Shown: positions 8,352 through 17,270, counted from the stretch's first letter. The stretch: DNA of 64,000 nt from Actinoplanes sandaracinus (GCF_030009775.1 NZ_JASCTH010000024.1:62001-126000); one strand, 5' to 3'. Numbers and translations: made by a program. Notes: generated by a model not told the origin, from the sequence alone.

Positions 8352-9395
8352 ATGACGTTGCATCGAAAACTGTCCATCGCAGTGCTTGCCCTCGTCATGG
8401 TCGGCGGAACCGGATTCACCCCGGGCTCCGGTCCGTCCTGGCAGCTCACCGAGACCGGCGCCACCGCACGGTTCCGCGGGCTCGCCCCGGTCAGCGCGAA
8501 GGTCGCGTGGGCGGCCGGATCCGCCGGAACGGTGCTGCGCACCGTCGACGGCGGCCGCACCTGGGCCTCGGTCGGGCCACCGGAGGCGGCCGGGCTCCAG
8601 TTCCGTGACATCGAGGCGTCCGATTCCCGGCACGCGACGGCCCTCACCATCGGGAACGGCCCGGACTCCCGGATCTACGCGACCTCCGACGGCGGCGCCA
8701 CCTGGACCGAGACGTTCCGCAACGCCGACCCGGCGGCCTTCTACGACTGCCTGACCTTCTTCGACCGGCGGCACGGCCTGGCCCTGTCCGACCCGGTCGA
8801 CGGGAAGTTCCGGATCCTGGCGACCCGGGACGGCGGCCGCACCTGGCAGGTGCGCCCGACCGGCGGCATGCCCGACGCGCTGCCCGGCGAGTTCGCGTTC
8901 GCGGCCAGCGGGACCTGCCTGGTCTCGGCCGGCCGGCACGCCTGGTTCGCGACCGGCGGCAACCCCACGGCCCGGGTGTTCAGCTCCCGCGACGGCGGCT
9001 GGACCTGGTCGGTCACCGCCGCGCCGGTTCCGGGCGGCGCCACCGCCGGCGTCTACTCGCTGGCGTTCCGGGACCCCCGGCACGGGCTCGCGGTCGGCGG
9101 CGACTACAACACCCCGGCCGCGGCGCCGGACGGTTCGGCGGTCACCCGGGACGGCGGGCGGCACTGGACCGTGTCGAAGACGGTGCCGGGCGAGTACCGG
9201 TCCGGGGCGGCGTGGCGCGGGCGCACCACCGCGCTGGCGGTCGGCCCCACCGGCAGCGACATCTCCTACGACGGCGGCGTCTCCTGGCGGAGGTTCGACA
9301 CCGGCAGCTTCGACGCGGTGGAGTGCACCGCGGACGGCTCCTGCTGGGCCTCCGGACAGGACGGCCGGATCGCCCGTCTCCGCTGGAACCACTGA
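8352..9395 (+). CDS. Secreted YCF48/BNR-repeat beta-propeller protein
   Basis: The 347-residue protein has a signal-peptide-like N-terminus (about residues 1-27) and repeated D-G-G-x-T-W Asp-box motifs, for example D-G-G-R-T-W twice, D-G-G-A-T-W and D-G-G-W-T-W. This is the hallmark of sialidase-type BNR/YCF48 propellers. Such proteins in actinomycetes are annotated as oxidoreductases or photosystem-assembly-like proteins without biochemical support. There is no sialidase FRIP-type motif. It is followed by a strong hairpin, so it is probably a monocistronic exported protein of unknown binding function. Confidence 0.85.
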   Translation: MTLHRKLSIAVLALVMVGGTGFTPGSGPSWQLTETGATARFRGLAPVSAKVAWAAGSAGTVLRTVDGGRTWASVGPPEAAGLQFRDIEASDSRHATALTIGNGPDSRIYATSDGGATWTETFRNADPAAFYDCLTFFDRRHGLALSDPVDGKFRILATRDGGRTWQVRPTGGMPDALPGEFAFAASGTCLVSAGRHAWFATGGNPTARVFSSRDGGWTWSVTAAPVPGGATAGVYSLAFRDPRHGLAVGGDYNTPAAAPDGSAVTRDGGRHWTVSKTVPGEYRSGAAWRGRTTALAVGPTGSDISYDGGVSWRRFDTGSFDAVECTADGSCWASGQDGRIARLRWNH

Positions 9396-9409
9396 GCCAG
9401 TCCGGACCA

Positions 9410-9445
9410 GGCATGCTTCCGCCCGCCCGCGAGCGGAAGCGTGCC
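9410..9445. terminator. Bidirectional terminator hairpin
   Basis: GGCATGCTTCCGC (9410-9422) pairs with GCGGAAGCGTGCC (9433-9445), giving 13 bp with one G-T wobble and a 10-nt loop. It lies between the convergent ends of the BNR gene and the response-regulator gene. Confidence 0.75.
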
Positions 9446-9520
9446 GCCGCCGGCGGCCGGGAGAACGGCCCGCGGCGGAGCGCGCCGCAACCCACGCGCG
9501 CGAACCGGATCAGGCGTCTG

Positions 9521-10159
9521 TCAGACGTCGAGGTAGGCGAGGACGGCTAGGACGCGGCGGTGGTCGTCGTCCGAGGGCGGCAGGGCCAGTTTCGTGAAGA
9601 TGCTGCTGATGTGCTTGCTGACCGCCTTCTCCCCGACGAACAGCTTGGCGGCGATCGCCCCGTTCGACCGGCCCTCGGCCATCAGCCCGAGCACCTCACG
9701 CTCCCGGACGGTCAGCCCGGCCAGCGGTGACCGGTTGCGGGCCAGCAACTGACCGACGACCTCCGGGTCCATCGCGGTGCCACCGGCCGCCACCCGGCGC
9801 ACCGCGTCGATGAACTGGGCCACGTTCGCCACCCGGTCCTTCAGCAGATAGCCGACCCCACCGGCCCGGTCGGTCAGCAGTTCGCGGGCATAGAGCGGCT
9901 CGACGTGCTGGGAGAGGACCAGCACCGGCATGCCGGGCACCTTCTGCCGGGCCTCGATCGCCGCCTGCAGACCCTCGTCGGTAAAGGTGGGCGGCAGCCG
10001 CACGTCCACCACCGCCACGTCCGGGCGGTGCTCCAGCAACGCCGGCAGCAGCGACGGTCCGTTGTCGACCGCCGCGACCACCTCGAAGTCGAACGCCTCC
10101 AGGAGCCGGGTCAGCCCGTCGCGGAGGAGGGCGAGATCTTCGGCGAGGACAACACGCAC
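9521..10159 (-). CDS. NarL/LuxR-family response regulator
   Basis: The 212-residue response regulator starts V-R-V-V-L-A-E-D. The phospho-acceptor is likely Asp52 in V-V-D-V-R-L-P, and the receiver ends near residue 120. A LuxR-type HTH covers about 145-200 (L-T-V-R-E-R-E-V-L, then K-A-V-S-K-H-I-S). The GTG start at 10159 lies inside the 3' end of the histidine-kinase gene, a 49-nt overlap in another frame, so translation is likely coupled. The C-terminus P-P-S-D-D-D-H-R-R-V-L-A-V-L is typical of this actinobacterial subgroup. The regulon is unknown. Confidence 0.93.
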   Translation of the reverse strand: MRVVLAEDLALLRDGLTRLLEAFDFEVVAAVDNGPSLLPALLEHRPDVAVVDVRLPPTFTDEGLQAAIEARQKVPGMPVLVLSQHVEPLYARELLTDRAGGVGYLLKDRVANVAQFIDAVRRVAAGGTAMDPEVVGQLLARNRSPLAGLTVREREVLGLMAEGRSNGAIAAKLFVGEKAVSKHISSIFTKLALPPSDDDHRRVLAVLAYLDV

Positions 10160-11397
10160 GGCAGCTCCATGGTCACGACAGTCGGTCCGCCCGGCGGGCT
10201 GGACAGGCTCATCGTGCCATCGAAGGCGGCTAGACGGCGCTCGATGCCTCGCAGCCCGGTGCCGGCGGACGGATCGGCCCCGCCCTGGCCGTCGTCGCTG
10301 ACCCGCAGACAGAGCGTCTCGCCGGTGTGCCACATCTCCACGGCGGTGTGACGGGCCACACTGTGCCGGACGGCGTTGGCCAGCGCCTCGGCGACGGCGA
10401 AATAGGCGGCCGACTCGACCGGCGTGTCCAGCCGGCCCGGCAGGGACGCGGTCACCGTGGAGGGAACCGGCAGGGCCATCGTCAGGGCCCGGACCGCGCC
10501 TTCCAGGCCGCGCTCGGCGAGCACCGGGGGGTGGATGCCGCGGACCAGGTGCCGCAGCTCCACCAGGGCGGCCGAACTGGTCTCCCGGGCCTCGGCCATC
10601 AACTTGCGGGCGGTGGCCGGGTCGGCGTCGACGATCTCCTCGGCCAGCCCGATGGTCATGCCCAGGGCCACCAGCCGGGCCTGTGCCCCGTCGTGCAGAT
10701 CGCGCTCGATCCGGCGCAGCTCGGCGGCCTGGGCGTCGACCGTGTCGGCCCGGGTGACGGTCAGCTGACTGACCCGCAGGCGCAACTCGGCGGCGCGGGT
10801 GGGCGCCAGGAACACCCGGGAGAGGAGGGCGTCGGCGCGCCGCAGGTGAGGGGCCGCGGCGATGCCGGCGGACAGGATCAGCGCGCCCTGCGGCAGGGAC
10901 AGGAAGCCCTCGCCGAGGGTCTCGATCGGCCAGATCATGCCGTAGCCGTAGCTGTCCGTGCCGAGCCAGACCCAGAGCGGGATGAGCAGGATGCCCTCCA
11001 CCCCGTACACCGGGACGGCCAGCGACAGCACGCCCAGCGCCAGGCCACCGACCGCGCCGGGAAGCAGCCAGGCCAGGTCGCGCCAGGTCGCCGGGTCGGT
11101 GATCAGCCAGTGGTAGTAGCGCAGGCCTCCGAAGATCGCCTTCTCCGGGCGTGGCCGGTACGGCCGGGCGATGGTCACGCCCCGGCCGGCGGCGAGGCGG
11201 CGCGCCAGGTCGGCGCGGGCCCGGATCAGCAGCGTCACCAGCGGCAGCAGCACCAGCCCCAGCCCGAGCACCGGGGTCAGCACGAGGCTGACCACGAAGA
11301 AGACGAACAGGGGGATGTTGACGATGGCGAGGGGGATGGCGAGCACCCCGCCGGCCACGGCGCGGATTCCGTCACGGATCCAGTCACGCGAGTCCAT
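10111..11397 (-). CDS. NarL-type sensor histidine kinase
   Basis: The 428-residue kinase begins with paired hydrophobic segments forming an integral-membrane sensor (about residues 10-60 and 105-180) like the actinobacterial sensor domain. A HisKA_3 dimerisation domain follows, with His235 in E-R-D-L-H-D-G-A-Q as the phosphorylation site. The HATPase domain shows N-A-V-R-H-S, D-D-G-Q-G-G and G-T-G-L-R-G-I. The ATG at 11397 is preferred over an upstream GTG (11424) because AGGA precedes it. It is upstream of and overlaps the response regulator at 9521-10159. Four to six membrane helices without an extracytoplasmic domain suggest sensing within the membrane. Confidence 0.93.
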   Translation of the reverse strand: MDSRDWIRDGIRAVAGGVLAIPLAIVNIPLFVFFVVSLVLTPVLGLGLVLLPLVTLLIRARADLARRLAAGRGVTIARPYRPRPEKAIFGGLRYYHWLITDPATWRDLAWLLPGAVGGLALGVLSLAVPVYGVEGILLIPLWVWLGTDSYGYGMIWPIETLGEGFLSLPQGALILSAGIAAAPHLRRADALLSRVFLAPTRAAELRLRVSQLTVTRADTVDAQAAELRRIERDLHDGAQARLVALGMTIGLAEEIVDADPATARKLMAEARETSSAALVELRHLVRGIHPPVLAERGLEGAVRALTMALPVPSTVTASLPGRLDTPVESAAYFAVAEALANAVRHSVARHTAVEMWHTGETLCLRVSDDGQGGADPSAGTGLRGIERRLAAFDGTMSLSSPPGGPTVVTMELPCVLSSPKISPSSATG

Positions 11398-11430
11398 GTC
11401 ATCATCCTGGCCATCGGGCGCCACGTTGTC

Positions 11431-11448
11431 GGTAGTGCCAGCCCTACC
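11431..11448. promoter_or_regulatory. Inverted repeat upstream of the two-component operon
   Basis: GGTAG (11431-11435) and CTACC (11444-11448), separated by 8 nt, lie about 35-50 bp upstream of the kinase start. NarL-family regulators bind such short inverted repeats, so autoregulation is possible. Confidence 0.35.
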
Positions 11449-11628
11449 CCGTCAGGGGGCCTGGCGCACCCACGCGCGGCGACGGTGACGAAGTCGATCA
11501 ATAGCGCTCCGGTCGCGGATCTCGGGGTGGGGCGTACAATTGCTGGGCCGGGCGATCCGACATGGGAACGGCCCGATCGATACACAATTGCAATAAATTC
11601 GTCAGAATTCGACTACTGGCCGCCCTGA

Positions 11629-11640
11629 TAAGCATTACCG
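11629..11640 (+). promoter_or_regulatory. TAAGCATTACCG motif, shared with 14842-14853
   Basis: This 12-mer occurs upstream of the CDP-alcohol phosphatidyltransferase gene and, in inverted orientation, directly upstream of the GMC oxidoreductase gene. It lies within an unusually A+T-rich spacer (11500-11690). Confidence 0.4.
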
Positions 11641-11701
11641 CAGGTAGTGACCTTGGTTCACCGGCGGGCCACGTGGCGTTTTCATGGGATTAAGGTCTAA
11701 A

Positions 11702-12586
11702 GTGCCGCGCGTGAAGGTGACCTTGCAGGAGATCCGGGAACGGACCTATAAGCCGGTCGACGCGTGGTGGACCGTGCTTCTGGTCGACCCGCTGGCGTCG
11801 CGACTGGTGCGCCTCGTGGCGCCGTACCGATGGATCACGCCCAATGTTCTGACCCTGATCGCGTCGATCTTCGGATTCGGCGCGGCCGCCTGTTTCGCCG
11901 TCGGTGACCGGTGGGCCCTCGTCGCGGGTGGAATCCTGTTCCACATCAGCTTCGTGGTCGACTGCATGGACGGGAAGATCGCCCGGCTGAACGGGACGGG
12001 CACGATGTTCGGGCAGTGGCTCGACTTCGTCCTCGACCGGGTGCGGGTCTTCTTCATCGCGCTGGCCCTGTTCGGCGGGCAGTACGCGAAGACGCACGAC
12101 GTCGCGTTCCTCTGGCTGATGGCTGTGGCGATCTTCCTGGACCTGTTCCGCTACCTGAACAGCGCCCAGATGACCAAGGTCCGCAACAGCATGAAGGACC
12201 AGATCGCCGCCTTCCGCGTCCCGACCCCGGTGGAGGCCGAGCCCGCCGCCGGGATGGGCGAGCCGGCCGACGAGATGCCGGAGCCCGCCGTCACCGCCCC
12301 GGGCAACACCTCGCTGAAGCGGCGGATCGGCGCCACGCTGCGCCGCAACCGCATCCGCACGCACCTGATCAGCGGTATCGAGTACGAGATGTCGGTCTTC
12401 ATCATCGCCCCGATCACCGGCCTGATCTTCCCGGTCACCATCGCGGCCGGCGCCGGCCTGCTCGCCTTCGAGGCGTTCCTGATCTTCAAGCTGTACCGCA
12501 CCTGCCAGCAGTTCCCCGGCAAGCTCGCGGCCGCCCAGGCCGCCTACGACGAGCAGGAACCGGACCGCATCCCGTCCGCCGTCTGA
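11702..12586 (+). CDS. CDP-alcohol phosphatidyltransferase family protein
   Basis: This membrane enzyme condenses a CDP-linked lipid with an alcohol to make a phospholipid. The family motif is complete: D-C-M-D-G-K-I-A-R, eight residues, then G-Q-W-L-D-F-V-L-D, supplying the metal-binding aspartates (first Asp at about residue 87). Hydrophobic helices flank it, with more at the C-terminus. GTG at 11702 is favoured by AAGG six bases upstream; an in-frame ATG at 11684 (300 instead of 294 residues) lacks one. A polar insert (about residues 170-215) separates the helices. The acceptor alcohol cannot be named. A strong terminator follows. Confidence 0.9.
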   Translation: MPRVKVTLQEIRERTYKPVDAWWTVLLVDPLASRLVRLVAPYRWITPNVLTLIASIFGFGAAACFAVGDRWALVAGGILFHISFVVDCMDGKIARLNGTGTMFGQWLDFVLDRVRVFFIALALFGGQYAKTHDVAFLWLMAVAIFLDLFRYLNSAQMTKVRNSMKDQIAAFRVPTPVEAEPAAGMGEPADEMPEPAVTAPGNTSLKRRIGATLRRNRIRTHLISGIEYEMSVFIIAPITGLIFPVTIAAGAGLLAFEAFLIFKLYRTCQQFPGKLAAAQAAYDEQEPDRIPSAV

Positions 12587-12599
12587 GCCGAAACACACC

Positions 12600-12637
12600 A
12601 GGAGCACCCCCGCCCACCGGAGGGCCGGGGTGCTCCT
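12600..12637 (+). terminator. Strong terminator hairpin
   Basis: AGGAGCACCCC (12600-12610) pairs perfectly with GGGGTGCTCCT (12627-12637) immediately after the phosphatidyltransferase gene, followed by a weak T-containing tail. Confidence 0.8.
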
Positions 12638-12691
12638 GTTCTGCTACCGGGATCGGGTTCACGAATCCTCATCCGTGCCGAACAGGCTGCC

Positions 12692-13141
12692 ATGACAGAG
12701 CACCGGGACGACGTCGTACGCGGTGTGCCACTCACCGTGAAACTGCGGCTGGTGAGCGCCAACTCCGGGCGCCCGCGGACGGGCTGCGCGGTCAGCCTCT
12801 GGCACTGCGGCGGCCACCGTTCCCGGGGACGGCAGGCCGTGGATCCGGCCGGCTGGGTGTCGTTCACCAGCGCGTTCCCCGGCGCGCACACCGGGCACTG
12901 GCCGCACGTGCACTTCGCGGTGCACCGTGACGGCGACGACGACGGCCTGCTGCACGCGGCCCAGCTCGCGATGCCCGGCGACGCCTGCACCAAGGCGTAC
13001 TGCGCGGCCGAGCGCCGTCAGCTCGACGGGCTGAGCCTGGCCGGCGACGGATGCTTCACCGGTGGGTGGGCGCTGGAGATACCGTCGGTGACCGGCGACG
13101 CCTCCCGGGGCCTGGTCGCCACCCGCACCGTCGGCATCTGA
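12692..13141 (+). CDS. Intradiol-dioxygenase-like protein lacking iron-ligand tyrosines
   Basis: The 149-residue protein resembles the beta-sandwich core of intradiol ring-cleavage dioxygenases: V-S-L-W-H-C, a D-P-A-G-W-V-S-F-T strand and the P-H-V-H-F H-x-H pair. It is much shorter than active enzymes (about 200-300 residues). The positions that carry the two iron-ligand tyrosines read H-R-S-R-G and P-G-A-H. The only tyrosine in the protein is near the C-terminus, so classical catalysis is doubtful. It has no signal peptide and four cysteines in the second half. It stands alone between a terminator and a membrane glycosyltransferase gene. Its function is unknown. Confidence 0.7.
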   Translation: MTEHRDDVVRGVPLTVKLRLVSANSGRPRTGCAVSLWHCGGHRSRGRQAVDPAGWVSFTSAFPGAHTGHWPHVHFAVHRDGDDDGLLHAAQLAMPGDACTKAYCAAERRQLDGLSLAGDGCFTGGWALEIPSVTGDASRGLVATRTVGI

Positions 13142-13224
13142 CCGGGCGACGGGCCGCCGAGGGACGCCACGCCGCGACTCGCCCCTTCAGCGGACCGGCG
13201 CTGTGCCCCGGATAGATTGGCCCG

Positions 13225-14823
13225 ATGCAGCGCCGACGCCTGATCTTCATCCTGGCGGTCGTGGCGATGCTCGGGCAGATGGCCTTCGCCATGGTGACCA
13301 CGGCGATCCAGCAGTCACCGACGATCGACGAGCCGGTCTACGTGGCGACCGCCGAGGTCTACCGGCAGCAGCACAGCCTGCGCTACAACCCGGAACACCC
13401 GCCGCTCGGCAAGCTGATCATCGCGGCCGGGACGGCGTTCGCCGACCCCGAGCTGGACCCGGGCTTCAACGGCAACCAGACCCTGCTCGGCCGGCACCTG
13501 CTCTACGAGAACGGCAACAACCCGTTCCAGGTGATGCTGCTGGCCCGGTTGCCGGTCATCCTTCTCACCCTGCTCTTCGGGCTGGTGGTGCTGGCCTTCG
13601 CCCGTGACGTGGCCGGGCCGGTGGCGGGGCTGATCGCCCTCGCGCTCTACAGCTTCTCCCCCGACGTGATCGCGCACGGCTCGCTCGCCACCCTGGACGT
13701 GCCGGCGGCCGGAATGCTGCTGACCGCCTTCTGGCTGGCCTGGCGTGCCCGGGGCCGCCCCCTGCCCTACGCGCCTCTCGCCGGGGCGGCGCTGGGAGCG
13801 GCGCTCGCGACCCGGGCGAGCATGCTTCCCGCCGTACCGCTGCTGGTCGGTGTCGTCGCGCTCTCGGTCTGGCGCGCCCGGACGGATGAGCTGAAGCGAC
13901 GCCTGCTGATCGCCGCGGGAGCGGCGCTGGGCGCCGGAGTGGTCGCGGTGGTGGTGGTGTGGCTCGCCTACCTCGCGGTGGATCCGCGGTTGCGCTGGAG
14001 CACTCCGCCCGGCCTGCCGGACGTGCGCGGGCTGAAAGGGCTGGCGGTGAGCCTGCTGCCGTTCCCGGAGGCCTACCGGGACGGGATGCTGATCCAGTTC
14101 CGGTTCGAGGACCGGACCTTCAACGGCTTCCTGCTGGGCGAGCCCTACAAGGGGTCGCGGTGGTACTACATGCCGGTCGCGATCCTGATCAAGACACCGC
14201 TGGCGATGCTGGCGCTCTGGGTGGGTGGCGTCCTCACCATGCTGGTGGTCCCGCGGCTGCGGGTGGCGCTGCTCTACCTGCTGCCCGTCTCGGCGGCGCT
14301 GCTGCTGGTCAGCATGCTGGGGTCACGCAATTACGGCACCCGGTACGCGATCTTCCTGCCGCTCTTCCTGGGCGTCGCCGCCGGGGCCGTCGCGCTGATC
14401 GAGCTGAAGTGGTCGAGGATCGCGGCGGGCGTGCTCGTGCTCTGGGTCGCGGTCAGCTCGCTTCTGACGTTCCCGTTCTATCTCCCCTATTCCAACGAGG
14501 CGTTCGGCGGGACCGCGCGGACCCACCTCAACCTGCACGACGCCAACGTCGACTGGGGGCAGGACCTGGCCCGGCTCGGGCAGCATCTCCGGAGCGCGTA
14601 CCCGGGCGAGCAGGTCTGGCTGGCCTACAAGGGCTCCGGGGTGCCCGCCTACTACGGAATCCCGGCGCGGGATCCGTACTCGGTGCCGGAGGACCAGGTG
14701 CGCGGCCTGCTGGTGGTCTCCGACTCGCGGGTGGCGATCCCCGGACCCCGCCTGAAACGGATGATCGCCACTTCCCAGGAGATAGACCACGTAGGCCATT
14801 CGATCAGGATCTATCGACGCTGA
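13225..14823 (+). CDS. PMT/ArnT-like membrane glycosyltransferase
   Basis: The 532-residue polytopic membrane protein has an N-terminal helix followed by an acidic first loop (S-P-T-I-D-E-P-V-Y) and the N-P-E-H-P-P-L-G-K motif, typical of dolichyl/polyprenyl-phosphate-sugar-dependent GT-C glycosyltransferases. About ten hydrophobic segments follow, then a soluble C-terminal domain with N-V-D-W-G-Q-D-L. Such enzymes move a sugar from a polyprenyl-phosphate donor to a protein or lipid outside the membrane. The acceptor is unknown. It ends 40 bp before the GMC oxidoreductase gene. Confidence 0.85.
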   Translation: MQRRRLIFILAVVAMLGQMAFAMVTTAIQQSPTIDEPVYVATAEVYRQQHSLRYNPEHPPLGKLIIAAGTAFADPELDPGFNGNQTLLGRHLLYENGNNPFQVMLLARLPVILLTLLFGLVVLAFARDVAGPVAGLIALALYSFSPDVIAHGSLATLDVPAAGMLLTAFWLAWRARGRPLPYAPLAGAALGAALATRASMLPAVPLLVGVVALSVWRARTDELKRRLLIAAGAALGAGVVAVVVVWLAYLAVDPRLRWSTPPGLPDVRGLKGLAVSLLPFPEAYRDGMLIQFRFEDRTFNGFLLGEPYKGSRWYYMPVAILIKTPLAMLALWVGGVLTMLVVPRLRVALLYLLPVSAALLLVSMLGSRNYGTRYAIFLPLFLGVAAGAVALIELKWSRIAAGVLVLWVAVSSLLTFPFYLPYSNEAFGGTARTHLNLHDANVDWGQDLARLGQHLRSAYPGEQVWLAYKGSGVPAYYGIPARDPYSVPEDQVRGLLVVSDSRVAIPGPRLKRMIATSQEIDHVGHSIRIYRR

Positions 14824-14841
14824 CTCTTGAACGTTACTCAC

Positions 14842-14853
14842 CGGTAATGCTTA
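14842..14853 (-). promoter_or_regulatory. Inverted copy of TAAGCATTACCG
   Basis: This is the reverse complement of the 12-mer at 11629-11640. It is embedded in GTTAC-n17-GTAAC (14833-14859), which could form a short stem, directly before the GMC oxidoreductase start. Confidence 0.4.
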
Positions 14854-14862
14854 GGTAACACG

Positions 14863-16518
14863 ATGGCGGCGCATTTCGACATCGTGATCGTGGGCAGCGG
14901 CTTCGGCGGCAGCGTCAGCGCTCTGCGGCTGGCGGAGAAGGGTTACCGGGTCGGCGTGCTGGAAGCCGGCCGGCGTTTCACCCCGGAGACTCTGCCGAAG
15001 ACCTCGTGGGACCTGCGCAACTTCCTCTGGGCACCGAAGCTCGGGCTCCGCGGCATGCAGCGGATCACCCTGCTCAAAGACATCATGGTGCTCTCCGCGG
15101 CAGGGGTCGGCGGCGGCTCGCTCGTCTACGCCAACACCCTCTACGTGCCGCCGGCGCCGTTCTTCGCCGATCCGCACTGGGCCGGGATCACCGATTGGGC
15201 GCAGGAGCTGGCGCCCTTCTACGACCAGGCGTCCCGGATGCTCGGCGTCACCGAACAGCCCACCATGACACCGTCCGACCTCGTCATCAAACAGGTCGCC
15301 GAGGACATGGGCGTGGGGCACACGTTCCGGCGTACCCCCGTCGGGGTGTTCTTCGGCGAAGCCGGAAAGACCGTGCCCGACCCCTACTTCGGGGGCGCCG
15401 GACCGGAACGGACCGGCTGCGTCGAATGCGGCAACTGCATGATCGGATGCAAGATCGGCGCGAAGAACCGGCTCGACGTCAACTACCTCTACCTCGCCGA
15501 ACAGGCCGGGGCGGTGGTGCACCCGGACACCGAGGTCACCACGCTGCGGCCGGACGGCGACGGATGGCGGGTCGAGACCACCCGCGGCGTCTTCACCGCC
15601 GGGCAGGTGATCCTGTCCGCCGGGGCGCTCGGCACCCAGCGGCTGCTGCACGCCATGAAGGACACCGGGGTGCTGCCCGGCATCTCCGACCGCGTCGGCC
15701 GGCTCACCCGGACCAACTCCGAAGCGCTGCTCGGCGCCGCCACCAAGACCGTGCCCGCACAACCCTTCTCGCAGGGCATCGCGATCACGTCGTCGTTCCA
15801 CCCCGACCCCGACACCCACATCGAACCGGTCCGGTACGGGCCGCGCAGCAACGCCATGGGCCTGCTGTCGACGATCCTGGTCGACGGCGGCGGGCGGATG
15901 CCGCGGCCACTGCGGTTCCTCTGGCAGGCGCTGCGGCATCCGGTGGTGCTCGGGCACTCGCTGTCGGTCCGCCGGTGGAGCGAACGGACCATCATCGCCC
16001 TGGTCATGCAGTCGGTCGACAACTCGCTCACCGTCCGCCGCACCCGCCGAGGCCGGCTGACCACCTCGATCGGGCACGGCAAACCCAACCCCACGTGGAT
16101 CCCGGTCGGGCACGAGGCGGTCCGCCGGATGGCCGACCGGATCGGCGGCTACCCCGGCGGGACCGTCGGCGACCTCTTCAACATCCCGCTCACCGCCCAC
16201 ATCCTCGGCGGCGCCACCATCGGCGAATCCGCCTCGACCGGCGTGGTGGACGCCTACCACCGGGTCTTCGGCCACCCCGGCCTGCACGTGATCGACGGGT
16301 CGGCGGTGCCCGCCAACCTCGGGGTCAACCCGTCGTTGACCATCACCGCCCTGGCCGAACGGGCCATCGCCCTCTGGCCCAACAAAGGCGAAGCCGACCC
16401 CCGGCCGGCCGTCGGCGCCGGTTACCAGCGGTTGTCGCCGGTGGCCCCGCGCTCCCCCGCGGTCCCCGCCCACGCGCCGGGCGCGCTGCGCCTGCCCTTT
16501 CCCCGCACCCGGACCTGA
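14863..16518 (+). CDS. GMC-family FAD oxidoreductase (cholesterol-oxidase type)
   Basis: The 551-residue flavoprotein starts with a dinucleotide-binding fold (I-V-G-S-G-F-G-G-S near residues 8-16, then V-L-E-A-G). It continues with the G-G-G-S-L-V-Y-A-N motif around residues 83-91 and ends with N-L-G-V-N-P-S-L-T-I-T-A-L-A-E-R, as in cholesterol-oxidase-like GMC enzymes. A cysteine-rich stretch (C-V-E-C-G-N-C-M-I-G-C, about residues 186-196) is seen in the group annotated as GMC dehydrogenases and may bind a cofactor or metal. No signal peptide is evident. The SDR gene begins 29 bp later, suggesting an operon for alcohol/ketone oxidation. The substrate is unproven. Confidence 0.88.
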   Translation: MAAHFDIVIVGSGFGGSVSALRLAEKGYRVGVLEAGRRFTPETLPKTSWDLRNFLWAPKLGLRGMQRITLLKDIMVLSAAGVGGGSLVYANTLYVPPAPFFADPHWAGITDWAQELAPFYDQASRMLGVTEQPTMTPSDLVIKQVAEDMGVGHTFRRTPVGVFFGEAGKTVPDPYFGGAGPERTGCVECGNCMIGCKIGAKNRLDVNYLYLAEQAGAVVHPDTEVTTLRPDGDGWRVETTRGVFTAGQVILSAGALGTQRLLHAMKDTGVLPGISDRVGRLTRTNSEALLGAATKTVPAQPFSQGIAITSSFHPDPDTHIEPVRYGPRSNAMGLLSTILVDGGGRMPRPLRFLWQALRHPVVLGHSLSVRRWSERTIIALVMQSVDNSLTVRRTRRGRLTTSIGHGKPNPTWIPVGHEAVRRMADRIGGYPGGTVGDLFNIPLTAHILGGATIGESASTGVVDAYHRVFGHPGLHVIDGSAVPANLGVNPSLTITALAERAIALWPNKGEADPRPAVGAGYQRLSPVAPRSPAVPAHAPGALRLPFPRTRT

Positions 16519-16547
16519 CACCTTCCCCGCGTATAGCATCGACGGGC

Positions 16548-17270
16548 ATGACGCTTCCACTCACCGGCAAGACGGCGCTCGTCACCGGGGGCTCACGCGG
16601 AATCGGGCGGGCCGTCGTGCAGCGGCTCGCCACCGACGGAGCCCGGGTCGTGTTCACCTACCACCGTGCCAAGGACGCCGCGGACGCCCTGGCCGACGAG
16701 ATCGGCGCCGAGGCGGTCCGCTGCGACCAGGCCGACCTCGCCACCCTCCCAGCGATCTTCGAACCGGTCCGCGACGGCCTGGACATCCTGGTCAACAACG
16801 CCGGGATCAGCTTCAGCAGAACCATCGCCGACCTCACCCCGGACGACTTCGACCGGGTCCTGACCGTCAACACCAAGTTTCCGCTCTTCGCACTCCGATC
16901 GGCGATCCCGCTGCTGCGCGACGGCGGCCGGGTCGTCAGCGTCTCCAGCCTCAACACCGCCGTGCCCCCGGCCGGTGGTGCCCTCTACTGCGCCAGCAAG
17001 GCCGCGCTCGAACAGGTGACCGCCGTCGCGGCGCGTGAACTCGGCCCCCGCGGCATCACCGTCAACACCGTCTCGCCGGGCGCCACCGACACCGAGATGC
17101 TGCACGCCGCCAACCCGGCCGAGGCCATCCAGCAGACGGTCGCCCTCACCGCCCTCCAGCGCCTCGGCCGGCCCGCCGACATCGCCGCGGTCGTCGCCTT
17201 CCTCGCCGGCCCCGACGCCGCCTGGATCACCGGCCAGAACATCCGCGCCACCGGCGGGCTGCTGATCTGA
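16548..17270 (+). CDS. SDR-family oxidoreductase
   Basis: The 240-residue classical short-chain dehydrogenase has T-G-G-S-R-G-I-G nucleotide-binding motif at about 13-20, N-N-A-G at about 83-86, catalytic Ser and Y-C-A-S-K (Tyr/Lys about 147-151), and the C-terminal I-T-G-Q-N-I-R-A-T-G-G found in FabG-like enzymes. It lies 29 bp downstream of the GMC oxidoreductase and is probably cotranscribed. NADP preference is suggested by the Arg after the glycine-rich loop. The substrate is unknown. Confidence 0.9.
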   Translation: MTLPLTGKTALVTGGSRGIGRAVVQRLATDGARVVFTYHRAKDAADALADEIGAEAVRCDQADLATLPAIFEPVRDGLDILVNNAGISFSRTIADLTPDDFDRVLTVNTKFPLFALRSAIPLLRDGGRVVSVSSLNTAVPPAGGALYCASKAALEQVTAVAARELGPRGITVNTVSPGATDTEMLHAANPAEAIQQTVALTALQRLGRPADIAAVVAFLAGPDAAWITGQNIRATGGLLI

